Assembly: GCA_014896305.1 (NCBI GenBank)
Contig: JADBKQ010000008.1
Span: 1-64,000, forward strand
DNA: 64,000 bases
Direction: 5' to 3'
DNA from: Limnochordaceae bacterium
Lineage (GTDB): Bacteria > Bacillota > Limnochordia > Limnochordales > DUMU01
Shown: piece after piece, positions 33,100-40,427 of the stretch
Position numbering within the stretch: position 1 is the first letter of the stretch
Layout of the letters: every line of letters begins with the position of its first letter
Translations under genes and position numbers: made by a program
Notes under the pieces: model-generated
Database searches by the model: none
What the model was told of the DNA's origin: nothing
Seen by the model: only the letters and a program-made list of their open reading frames with translations

Positions 33100-33923
33100 C
33101 GGCAAATCCCCCGGCTGGCATTGCGCAAAAATCGGATGAACCGATCGACCTCCACCGACCCTCCCAGTTCCTGTTCCATCTGCTCCACCGCCTGGGCCAC
33201 GTTCAACCCAGCATGATACAGCAGTTCAAAGGCGCGGATCACGTCCTGCCGATCCTGCTCGGGCAGCCCTGCCCGGCCAAACCCCTCTTCGTGAAGGCCG
33301 ACCACCCGGGCCACGTTCCCTCCGACAACCACAAAGGGCGGAACGTCCTTATTGACCATGGAAAGCGGCTGGATCAGGGCTCCTCGCCCAATCTTGCTAA
33401 ACTGATGAATCCCTGCCATGCTCCCAATGATCACTTCATCCTCCAGGGTAACGTGGCCGGAGATCCCTGACCGCTCCTCCAGCACGACCCCGTTCCCCAC
33501 CTGGCAGTCGTGCCCGATGTGGGAGTAATTGTGTAACCGGCAGCCATTGCCCACCCGAGTCTCCCCGTGTCCCGCCGCCGTGCCCCGGCTGATCGTGACA
33601 TACGCCCCGATTTCGTTATCGTCCCCCAGCACCAACTCCGTCCGTTCGCCGTGGAACTTGAGGTCTTGGGGGTCGTTGCCGACGACGGCGCCGATCCCGA
33701 TATGGTTATGCCTGCCCACCGTCGTCCAGCGAACCACCATCGCCCGCATTTCGACCACGGTGCCGTCCCCCAATACCACACCTTCCCCGATGATGGCATA
33801 AGGACCGATCCGTACTCCCCGGCCCAGCACGGCGCTGGGATGTACCACGGCTGTCGGATGAACCCAGGCAGAATCCGTCTCTGCGCGAGTTGCCTCCGGC
33901 CGCCACCCCTGTGCTGTTTGCAT
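33096..33923 (-). CDS. lpxA: UDP-N-acetylglucosamine acyltransferase
   Basis: LpxA (275 aa) starts lipid A synthesis by moving a 3-hydroxyacyl chain from ACP to UDP-GlcNAc. The first two thirds are left-handed beta-helix hexapeptide repeats; the catalytic His lies in SHIGHDCQVGNG (about 132-143), and the C-terminal helical domain starts after GGNVARVVGLHEEGF. There is an extension of about 18 residues at the N-terminus compared with the E. coli protein. ATG at 33923 with AAAGGAG seven bases upstream; 12 bases after the fabZ-like stop and overlapping lpxI by four. Confidence 0.96.
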   Translation of the reverse strand: MQTAQGWRPEATRAETDSAWVHPTAVVHPSAVLGRGVRIGPYAIIGEGVVLGDGTVVEMRAMVVRWTTVGRHNHIGIGAVVGNDPQDLKFHGERTELVLGDDNEIGAYVTISRGTAAGHGETRVGNGCRLHNYSHIGHDCQVGNGVVLEERSGISGHVTLEDEVIIGSMAGIHQFSKIGRGALIQPLSMVNKDVPPFVVVGGNVARVVGLHEEGFGRAGLPEQDRQDVIRAFELLYHAGLNVAQAVEQMEQELGGSVEVDRFIRFLRNASRGICR

Positions 33924-33935
33924 GACGCTTCTCCT

Positions 33936-34430
33936 TTATAGCGAACGAAACGCAAATAAAAGTGTGCCACAGGCTACCTGCTCACCACCGATGCGGCACC
34001 AGCCTTGCACCCGCCCGGTGGTGGAACGCAGCTGCAAGACCTGGGCCTCGATCTCGACACGCTCTCCCACGTGGGGCGGCCGCCCAAACTCTACCCGGCT
34101 GAGGCTAGCAAATAATGGCAACAGGCCGGCCCGTTGCCGGTCGCCCGCTCCGGCCAGAAGTGCCACCCCAGCCACCTGGGCCATCGCTTCCACTAGCAGC
34201 ATTTGCGGAAACTCGCCGGACGCCCCCCTCTGGCAGGAAACCCCATGTCCGCCCGTCTGAACGCTGGGACGCCCGCCGGCCAGCAGGGGTTCATCCTCTG
34301 TGATCAGTTTGATCCCCACCGCTCGCTTGCCTGGCTCCACTTGTACGATTCGATCGACCCACAAGAAAGGCGGTCGATGAGGCAGAATGCTGGTAACCTC
34401 GACCGCCGCTGCTGGCACCGCCTCGCCCAA
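33936..34430 (-). CDS. fabZ: FabZ-like 3-hydroxyacyl-ACP dehydratase with altered active-site loop
   Basis: A hot-dog fold protein (about 164 aa) of the FabZ family, commonly encoded beside lpxC and lpxA. LPHRPPFLWVDRI (about 18-30) and the helix VEAMAQVAG with the catalytic Glu are intact. The usual GHFPxxPxMPG loop that holds the catalytic His is missing; in its place is GGHGVSCQRGASGEFPQM, putting the only candidate His 19 rather than 14 residues before the Glu. Activity is therefore uncertain. Start: TTG at 34430 lies eight bases after AAGGAGG; longer frames reach into lpxC. A second, canonical fabZ may exist elsewhere. Confidence 0.8.
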   Translation of the reverse strand: MGEAVPAAAVEVTSILPHRPPFLWVDRIVQVEPGKRAVGIKLITEDEPLLAGGRPSVQTGGHGVSCQRGASGEFPQMLLVEAMAQVAGVALLAGAGDRQRAGLLPLFASLSRVEFGRPPHVGERVEIEAQVLQLRSTTGRVQGWCRIGGEQVACGTLLFAFRSL

Positions 34431-34474
34431 TTGCGGGCCCTCCTTCGTAAATTCGTTGGTGTATTTGTTGCCGG

Positions 34475-35404
34475 CTACTCCCCCCGCCCATGCTGCTCCC
34501 TGCCGCCCGCGAGAGCCAGGCACTGGCTGATCTTTCGAACCAGAGCCGCGTTGTGACGGTGGCCGGCCCGGATGGCGACCAGACGGGCCGTCACCGGCCC
34601 CGCCAGCGAGAAATCCCCCAATAGATCCAAGAGTTTATGCCGGGCCGGTTCATCGGGGAAACGAGCGGGGGTGACTGGCCCCTGCGGCCCCCACACCAGG
34701 ACCTCTGCTAGCGTGACTCCCCTGCCCAACCCTTGCTCCTGCAAATGATCGACTTCTTCGGCAAAAGCCAGGGTACGGGCGGGGGCGATCTCCTCCGCAA
34801 AGCTTCGGCACTCCTCCTCCGGCCGTGGGTGACCCGCAAAGCAACAGGAAGCCACCTGGGGCGTCTGGCCCGGATACGGGGGGTGAAACACGTACAAGGC
34901 GCTCACCGTGGCCGCCGGAGCCGCCAGCAGATACACGCCTGCCGCCTGATCTTCGATCACCACCGGCTCAGGCAAGGTCCGCCAGACCCGCCGGGCTGGC
35001 AGCGTCACGATTCCCGCCTGCTGCAAGCGGTCGACCCATAGCCGCGCGGAACCATCGCCCACCGGCAGCTCCGGTCCGTCCACCTCCACCTCGAGGTTGT
35101 CGACCTGCAACCCATAGGCCGCCGCCAGGAGGTGCTCTACGGTCCGGATCATGGCTGAACCTCGTCCCAGCTGGGTGCTGCGGGTCGCCTCTTGCAAAGA
35201 GGCCGGTTCGGCGGGCACTTCCGGACGCCCAGGCAAGTCCACCCGCCGAAACAGAATACCGCAGCCGGCGGCCGCAGGCAACAGGCGGACACGGACCAGC
35301 TCTCCCCCGTGCAGGGCCGGACCACTCACCTCTACGGGGTGGGCAATGGTCCGTTGGGGGCGGCTCCAGCCTGGGGCGACAGGCACTCCCCCAGCGGCTG
35401 TCAC
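34475..35404 (-). CDS. lpxC: UDP-3-O-acyl-N-acetylglucosamine deacetylase
   Basis: LpxC (309 aa), the zinc-dependent committed step of lipid A synthesis. Zinc ligands are seen in TVEHLLAA (His near 88) and in EPARHKLLDLLGD (His and Asp near 262-266); GHRHNAALVRK near 288 carries the catalytic-base His. The N-terminal IAHPVEVSGPALHGGE corresponds to the family start region. It begins with GTG at 35404 and appears to be the first gene of the lpxC-fabZ-lpxA-lpxI-lpxB group. Confidence 0.95.
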   Translation of the reverse strand: MTAAGGVPVAPGWSRPQRTIAHPVEVSGPALHGGELVRVRLLPAAAGCGILFRRVDLPGRPEVPAEPASLQEATRSTQLGRGSAMIRTVEHLLAAAYGLQVDNLEVEVDGPELPVGDGSARLWVDRLQQAGIVTLPARRVWRTLPEPVVIEDQAAGVYLLAAPAATVSALYVFHPPYPGQTPQVASCCFAGHPRPEEECRSFAEEIAPARTLAFAEEVDHLQEQGLGRGVTLAEVLVWGPQGPVTPARFPDEPARHKLLDLLGDFSLAGPVTARLVAIRAGHRHNAALVRKISQCLALAGGREQHGRGE

Positions 35405-35440
35405 GATCTTCCATCCCCCCTAGCATTGCCGGTTCCATTC

Positions 35441-35468
35441 GCTATATCGACGGCAACTCCTGGTGCAA
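35441..35468 (-). promoter_or_regulatory. Candidate promoter for lpxC
   Basis: On the minus strand TTGCAC (35463-35468) and TATAGC (35441-35446) are separated by 16 bases, 37 bases before the lpxC GTG. Each hexamer has two mismatches to consensus. It lies in the 99-base gap after the ABC ATPase gene. Confidence 0.4.
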
Positions 35469-35503
35469 TCCGTTTGCCAGTCCAACAACGGCGATTCCTT
35501 GCC

Positions 35504-36298
35504 CTATGCAGCCAACAGCTGGCAGAAACGTCGCCCCACTTCGCTTCGTGGATGCTCCAGTAGCTGACCGGGGGGGCCCTCCTCCACCTTGCGCCCGCGT
35601 TCGAGAAACAGGAGCCGGTCTGCCACCCGGCGGGCAAAGCGAACCTCATGGGTTACCACCAGCATGGCCACGCTGCGGCTGTTGGCCAGATCAAGCAAGC
35701 AGCCCATCACTTCGCCCACCAGGATGGGGTCGAGGCTGGCGGTGGGTTCGTCCCACAGCAGCAGCTTCGGGTTGACGGTGAGTGCCCGGGCAATGGCGAC
35801 CCTCTGCCGTTCACCGCCGCTGAGTTCACGCGGGTACCGGTGGGCAAGGTCGGCCAACCCCACCCGAGCCAGGGCGGCCATCGCCCGCTGCCGGCTGCGC
35901 TCTGGCTCATCCCCCCACAAGCAGGGGGCAAGGGTGCAGTTGCCCAGCACGGTGCGTTGTTCAAACAGGCTGTGCTGTTGGAATACGTACCCCACCTGGC
36001 GCCGGTACCGCCGTAACGCTTCCCCTTTCAGGCGGTGAATCGCCACTCCGTTCCAGAAGATCTCACCGGCGTCGGGTTCGACCAACCGGTCGATCGCCCG
36101 GAGCAGAGTGCTCTTGCCCGAGCCGGAAGGGCCCATCACCACGACCGTCTCGCCGGGGCGCACCACCAGGTCCACATGGTCCAGCACCGGCTCGTCCCGG
36201 CCCGGGTATACTTTGGTCAACCCGGAGACCACCAGGCCCGTCTCGTTCAAGCCCGCCTCCTTCGCGACTGGCATACGCTCGCTCATTGGCTCGTCCAT
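35504..36298 (-). CDS. ABC transporter ATP-binding protein
   Basis: A 264-residue ATPase. Walker A is GPSGSGKST (about 55-63), the Q-loop YVFQQHSLF, the signature LSGGERQRVAIARAL, Walker B LLLWDEPTASLDP and the H-loop VVTHEV. In overall sequence it looks like amino-acid importer ATPases (GlnQ/TcyC type), but its only partner here is the MacB/FtsX-topology permease whose TGA overlaps its ATG at 36298 (TGATG). No solute-binding protein is nearby. By analogy with MacB or LolD it could power extraction or mechanotransmission in the envelope; substrate unknown. Confidence 0.85.
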   Translation of the reverse strand: MDEPMSERMPVAKEAGLNETGLVVSGLTKVYPGRDEPVLDHVDLVVRPGETVVVMGPSGSGKSTLLRAIDRLVEPDAGEIFWNGVAIHRLKGEALRRYRRQVGYVFQQHSLFEQRTVLGNCTLAPCLWGDEPERSRQRAMAALARVGLADLAHRYPRELSGGERQRVAIARALTVNPKLLLWDEPTASLDPILVGEVMGCLLDLANSRSVAMLVVTHEVRFARRVADRLLFLERGRKVEEGPPGQLLEHPRSEVGRRFCQLLAA

Positions 36299-38562
36299 CA
36301 GGCTGTCTCCCCTTTTGTGGCCGGTGCCGCCAGCGGAGCTGCCGGGCGGCGTGCCCGCCCCGCCCAACGATGGCCCAGGGCAACCACTAGCTGGTACAGC
36401 CCCGGCCGTCCGGCCGGCACAACGATCTCCGTCATGATCTGACGATAAGATAGGGCCAGCGACTCACCGGCCAGCACCTGGTCGGTGGCGACCGGGCTCA
36501 ACCGTTCGGCGAGGACAGCGATCCACATTCCCACTGCTGCTCCACCCAGGACGGCAGCGAGCCAGACGCCATGGCCCGGCCGGCCGGCGGTCGCCGCCAG
36601 CAGCCCGGCCACCATCAAGGCCAGGCCCACCAGGAGGCCATAGGCGATCGGCCCAGCGCCCTGCCACCACCGGTATAACCAAGGATGCCCCTTCTGCCAG
36701 CCACGTCCTTTGGTCCGCACGACCCCTTTCCAGGTAGCGAGTAGCGTCGCCTGATCCAGCAACAGTGCGAGCAACGTGAGCCCCGCGGCAACCACCACGC
36801 CCACCAGGTGGCTGCTGCGTTCCACCATCTGCATCAACTCGGTCCGGGCATCCGGAACCAGGGTGGCTGCGGGTAAAGCAACCAGACGCAGCCCAGGCTG
36901 CTGACCCAATTCCCGCTCGACCAGGGTCTGCAACGAGCTCAGGTCCACCCGGGGCGAGCCCCACCAGGCCACTTGGCCCGCCACGGAAAGCTGGTCCACC
37001 TGCAGCTGGCGAAGGGCCAGCCAGCTTTGCCCCAGCTCCCCGTCATCGAGCTGGCGGAGCGAAGCAACCAGAGTCTCCAGCTGCTCTCGCAGGGATTGGC
37101 CGGCCGGCCCGTCGAGCCCTGCCAACCCGTGCTGTACCGCCCTCAGCTCGCTGCGGAGGCGTTCCACCTGTTGGGCACTGATGTCGCCCAGCAGACCGTT
37201 GCTGCCACCTGCCGCACCCCCGCTGGAACTGGCCTGGTCCAACCACTTGCCAGCCAGCGTCCGCAGTGCCAGCTGTACGAGCAGCTGGTTTTGCTGCCCG
37301 GGGCTGGTGACCTGCGCCATCGCCTGGGCCAATTGCTGCGGAAGAGCCTGCACCGCGGCTAGAGCCTGATCCACGTCGGCCAGAGTCTGAGCCAGTCCAG
37401 GTCCACCCGCCCGGCCCGCCCCTCCGCTGGTCAACTCCGCCACGTGTTCCAGCTGGTTGGCGAGTTCCTGGCGTGGGGAGTGAACCACGGCTTGACCCAG
37501 ACTCCTGCCAGCTGCTCCTTTCTGCCAGAGATAGATCTTGCCTTGGCCCCCGCCCTGCCAGCGCCCTTGCGTCACCACTGCCGTCGCCGTAGGCTGGCTA
37601 TCCCCATGGGCGGGGGTCACCGCTATCACCTGGGCAAGGACTGTACCGGAGGGGCGTTCGCTGCCCGCTCTTCCACCAGCTGCGGGAATGGCAGCCCCGG
37701 ACTGGGGAACCACCAGCCATTGCTGGCCGGTCTGCACGTGCGACTCCAGGTCAGAAGGTAGTGGTAGCGATACGCGGGTCACATAGAGATCCAGAAGTCG
37801 AGTGACAGAGGGCAGCGAGGCAATGGGGGCGATGCCATCCCCCCCGGCAGAGGCCGTCCCTCCTCCGGTCAGGGGGAACAACGGGATGTCCGGATGCTGG
37901 GCCCGCCAGCGTGCAGCTACCCGCTGGGCCACCGTCTGTGCCTGGGCCAGCTCATAACCGGGGGGCAACTGCAGCTGGAATAGGGTCCGTTGCCCCAACC
38001 AGCGCTGCCACGCCTGGCGAACAGGGGTCACCGCGCTGGCGTCCTGCAATAATAGGACCAGGTCATTGCCATGCCAGAAGGTGAGTCGAACGCCAGGCTG
38101 GTCTGCCGCCAGCTCTTCCACCGCCTGCCGCCAGGGCTCTTGCACCCGGCTCAATGTCAAGACGGGCTGCAGCAAGAGAGTGTAGCCGGTATAACCCGGC
38201 AGTTGCCCCAGAATCCGGTCCAGCGAGTTCAAAACGTCGGGCCGCAGCAGTTCATCGGGGAGAGTGACGAAATCATTCTCCTGCCCACCCAGGACCACCC
38301 CGGGGTGAACTCGAGCGCCGGGCAGCTCTCGCTCCAGCAACCGCTGCAAGTCCTGCCGGCTGCCGCCAGCCCCCACTTGCAGCTGGACCAGCAGATCGTA
38401 CCGGCCCCCATCGCCAGTGTACTGATCGACCACCCGGCCCAACACGCTTTGCGTGGTGCGGGAGGCAAGCCAGCTGCCGCCCGCCACCACCGTCAGGGTG
38501 AGCAGAAGAACACCCGCCACCTGGCGCACCAGACCATCTCGCCAAAACTCCAGCGGAGCCAC
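36298..38562 (-). CDS. MacB/FtsX-topology ABC permease with large extracytoplasmic domain
   Basis: About 754 residues. One N-terminal helix (about 15-36), a very large extracytoplasmic region (about 40-600) with a Gln/Leu-rich coiled stretch near 430-560, then three C-terminal helices (about 620-645, 680-702 and 708-730). That is the FtsX/MacB/LolE layout, although the FtsX sequence signature is weak. The start is uncertain: GTG at 38562 has GGGAGGAG almost touching, and a CTG four codons later has better spacing. It is coupled to the ATPase gene. The position between two LPS gene groups suggests an envelope role such as lipoprotein or lipid handling. Not a recognised family. Confidence 0.65.
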   Translation of the reverse strand: MAPLEFWRDGLVRQVAGVLLLTLTVVAGGSWLASRTTQSVLGRVVDQYTGDGGRYDLLVQLQVGAGGSRQDLQRLLERELPGARVHPGVVLGGQENDFVTLPDELLRPDVLNSLDRILGQLPGYTGYTLLLQPVLTLSRVQEPWRQAVEELAADQPGVRLTFWHGNDLVLLLQDASAVTPVRQAWQRWLGQRTLFQLQLPPGYELAQAQTVAQRVAARWRAQHPDIPLFPLTGGGTASAGGDGIAPIASLPSVTRLLDLYVTRVSLPLPSDLESHVQTGQQWLVVPQSGAAIPAAGGRAGSERPSGTVLAQVIAVTPAHGDSQPTATAVVTQGRWQGGGQGKIYLWQKGAAGRSLGQAVVHSPRQELANQLEHVAELTSGGAGRAGGPGLAQTLADVDQALAAVQALPQQLAQAMAQVTSPGQQNQLLVQLALRTLAGKWLDQASSSGGAAGGSNGLLGDISAQQVERLRSELRAVQHGLAGLDGPAGQSLREQLETLVASLRQLDDGELGQSWLALRQLQVDQLSVAGQVAWWGSPRVDLSSLQTLVERELGQQPGLRLVALPAATLVPDARTELMQMVERSSHLVGVVVAAGLTLLALLLDQATLLATWKGVVRTKGRGWQKGHPWLYRWWQGAGPIAYGLLVGLALMVAGLLAATAGRPGHGVWLAAVLGGAAVGMWIAVLAERLSPVATDQVLAGESLALSYRQIMTEIVVPAGRPGLYQLVVALGHRWAGRARRPAAPLAAPATKGETA

Positions 38563-38580
38563 CTCCTCCCATCCGTTCCC

Positions 38581-38586
38581 ATTATA
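38581..38586 (-). promoter_or_regulatory. Possible -10 element before the FtsX-like permease
   Basis: A perfect TATAAT on the minus strand, just downstream of the lptA terminator and about 20 bases before the permease start region. No good -35 is seen. It would make the permease and ATPase a separate transcription unit. Confidence 0.35.
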
Positions 38587-38664
38587 CAGACAGTTCAGAC
38601 TACGGCAGGCAGTAGACTGTTGCCAAGAACGCCAATCAGCGAACCCGTTGCCGCCAAAACACAC

Positions 38665-38690
38665 AAAAAGAGCAGCCCGCAGAGGCTGCT
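38665..38690 (-). terminator. Intrinsic terminator of the bamA-lptA gene group
   Basis: On the minus strand AGCAGCC (complement of 38684-38690) and GGCTGCT (complement of 38671-38677) form a perfect seven-base-pair stem with a six-base loop, followed by CTTTTT (38670-38665). It lies 126 bases after the lptA stop and before the permease promoter. Confidence 0.85.
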
Positions 38691-38816
38691 CCTTGGCGAG
38701 ATGGGTCAGATCATCGTCCGCTCACAGTGGACATTCTGATCGGATGCTCGGCCGATGCCGGTCACCTCCGTACCAGCGGCGGTCCGAGGCCCAAGACAGA
38801 GGCCGGGGATCAGACC

Positions 38817-39695
38817 CTAGCTTTTCTTCGTATCCTGGCTGTCCGTCGCAACGTCCAACTGCAAGGTCGTTGGGCCGTAGAATTGAATCTGCCCGGATTC
38901 GGTGTTAATGACCACCCTGGACGCCACCATCGTGCCGTCTGCCGTGGTGACGTGCACGTCACCCTCCAGCTGGATCTCGTTTTTGGCCTGATCATAGGTG
39001 AGTTTTTGCGAAACGCTGGTGCGGTCCGCCTCCTGCACCCGGACATTGCCGGAGGCTCGTGCCAGGTTGGTGCGGGTCTCATAGACGAGCGAGTCAGCCT
39101 GGAGACGCAGCTTCACCTTGCCCGTTGCCGCTTTGGCGGCCGTCGCATCGGTTGCCTGCTCCGTTTCGACCATCTCCACGCTCTTAGTGAACGTATACTG
39201 CTCCTCGCGCAAATCCACGTCGACCCGTTCCGCCGTAATCGTACGCAGCCCATCGATCACCTGGACATTGCCGGTCAGGACCGCCTTCTGGGTCTTCTGG
39301 CTGTACTCCAGCCGGGACGAGAAGGCCCGGATCTTGCCATAAGTGATCGTGATCAAACCCGTTTTCGCCTGAACGACGGTGGTCCCTGCCTTCTGGTCGA
39401 CCGTCACCGTCTGGTCGCTGGGATCGGCCGGGACCTCGACCACCAGCTTCTGCTTGCCGGCAGCACTGCTTGCCGCGCTCGTGCTGCCCGCCTGAGCCCC
39501 GCTGCTTGCCGCCGCCAGTGCCACCGACCGGGCCGGCCAGGCGCCAACGGCCCAGACCCAGATGCCGGCAACCAGCAGACCGGCCAGGGCTCGAGCCACC
39601 ACGCGACCTTGCTCCCGCACTTCATCCACTCCCTTGCTGAGTTCATCCTCTGTTGCTTCTTCCGCGTCCGTAGCCACACTCCTCCCAGCGGCCAT
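38817..39695 (-). CDS. lptA: Periplasmic LPS-bridge protein LptA (OstA-like)
   Basis: A 292-residue protein with a charged N-terminal tail, one hydrophobic helix (about 37-62) that is either a signal anchor or a cleaved signal, and a beta-jellyroll region (about 95-285) with repeated strand motifs such as LTGNVQVIDGLRTITAERV and ARASGNVRVQEADRT typical of LptA/OstA. It is longer than E. coli LptA and has two OstA repeats. Its role is the periplasmic bridge between LptC and LptD. ATG at 39695, 12 bases after lptC. Last gene of the group, ended by the terminator at 38665. Confidence 0.88.
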   Translation of the reverse strand: MAAGRSVATDAEEATEDELSKGVDEVREQGRVVARALAGLLVAGIWVWAVGAWPARSVALAAASSGAQAGSTSAASSAAGKQKLVVEVPADPSDQTVTVDQKAGTTVVQAKTGLITITYGKIRAFSSRLEYSQKTQKAVLTGNVQVIDGLRTITAERVDVDLREEQYTFTKSVEMVETEQATDATAAKAATGKVKLRLQADSLVYETRTNLARASGNVRVQEADRTSVSQKLTYDQAKNEIQLEGDVHVTTADGTMVASRVVINTESGQIQFYGPTTLQLDVATDSQDTKKS

Positions 39696-39707
39696 GGACC
39701 CCCGGGC

Positions 39708-40427
39708 TTACGGCGCCAGTTCCAGTTCGAGCCGGGCGGACCCCTGAGCCCGGATGGTGCGTTGCGCCAGGTCCATCTCCACCCTCTCGGCCGCCAGAGT
39801 CTGGCCTCCCTCTTTGATCACGACGTGTCCCTGGGCGGTCAGGACCTGCCGCGACAGGTCCCCCTCCAGGCGGTCCGCTTGCAGATGGCGTCCCTGCCAG
39901 TCCAGCTCTACCCGGCCAGGCACGAGAAGCCGGCCAGAAGCCGCCAGCCATTGCACGCGCTCCGTTTGAAAGACCGTGCGGCCCTGGTAGGTCACCTGCA
40001 CGCCGCCTGACAAATCGAGATCGCCCGTGCCCTGGTCCCAGACCCCGGTGCCTGACTGGAAGCCCAGGTACGGGCGGCCGTGTCGATACAAGACTCCTTC
40101 CCGTACCTGCTCCAGCCGGGTATGCAACCCATCCTCCGCCACCTGCACGACCCTGGCGTGCAGCTCCCACTGTTTCTGACCCTGGTACCACCCGGTGAGC
40201 AGGCTCTGGCGAAACTCGGTCTGGGCGGTCGACTCCGACCCTCTCCCCCCCTGGCGGGCCGGATCCAACGACGCCGCCTGGCGGCTGTCCTGAGCCCCTT
40301 TCCCTGCACCCTGCGAGGGACGGCCGAACCACCACCAACCGCCGCCGGCTGCCAGCGCCGCCACCAACGTGATGACCGTGACCCCCCACGGCCACCAGCG
40401 CCCCCGGCGGTCAGCTGCCGGCTGCAT
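39708..40427 (-). CDS. lptC: LPS export protein LptC
   Basis: A 239-residue bitopic protein: one transmembrane helix (about 14-34) followed by a beta-jellyroll (about 75-235). Strands ending in GDLDLSGGVQVTYQGRTVFQ and VLTAQGHVVIKEGGQTLAAE are the LptC/OstA pattern. It receives LPS from LptB2FG and passes it to LptA. The ATG at 40427 has GGAG eight bases upstream and overlaps the end of lptD by 17 bases, so the two are coupled; a longer frame from 40472 is less likely. Confidence 0.88.
   Translation of the reverse strand: MQPAADRRGRWWPWGVTVITLVAALAAGGGWWWFGRPSQGAGKGAQDSRQAASLDPARQGGRGSESTAQTEFRQSLLTGWYQGQKQWELHARVVQVAEDGLHTRLEQVREGVLYRHGRPYLGFQSGTGVWDQGTGDLDLSGGVQVTYQGRTVFQTERVQWLAASGRLLVPGRVELDWQGRHLQADRLEGDLSRQVLTAQGHVVIKEGGQTLAAERVEMDLAQRTIRAQGSARLELELAP

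Noticed and set aside
38727-40010. 427-codon plus-strand frame opposite lptA and lptC
   Set aside because: No SD, no family; the minus strand carries LptA and LptC with proper motifs.
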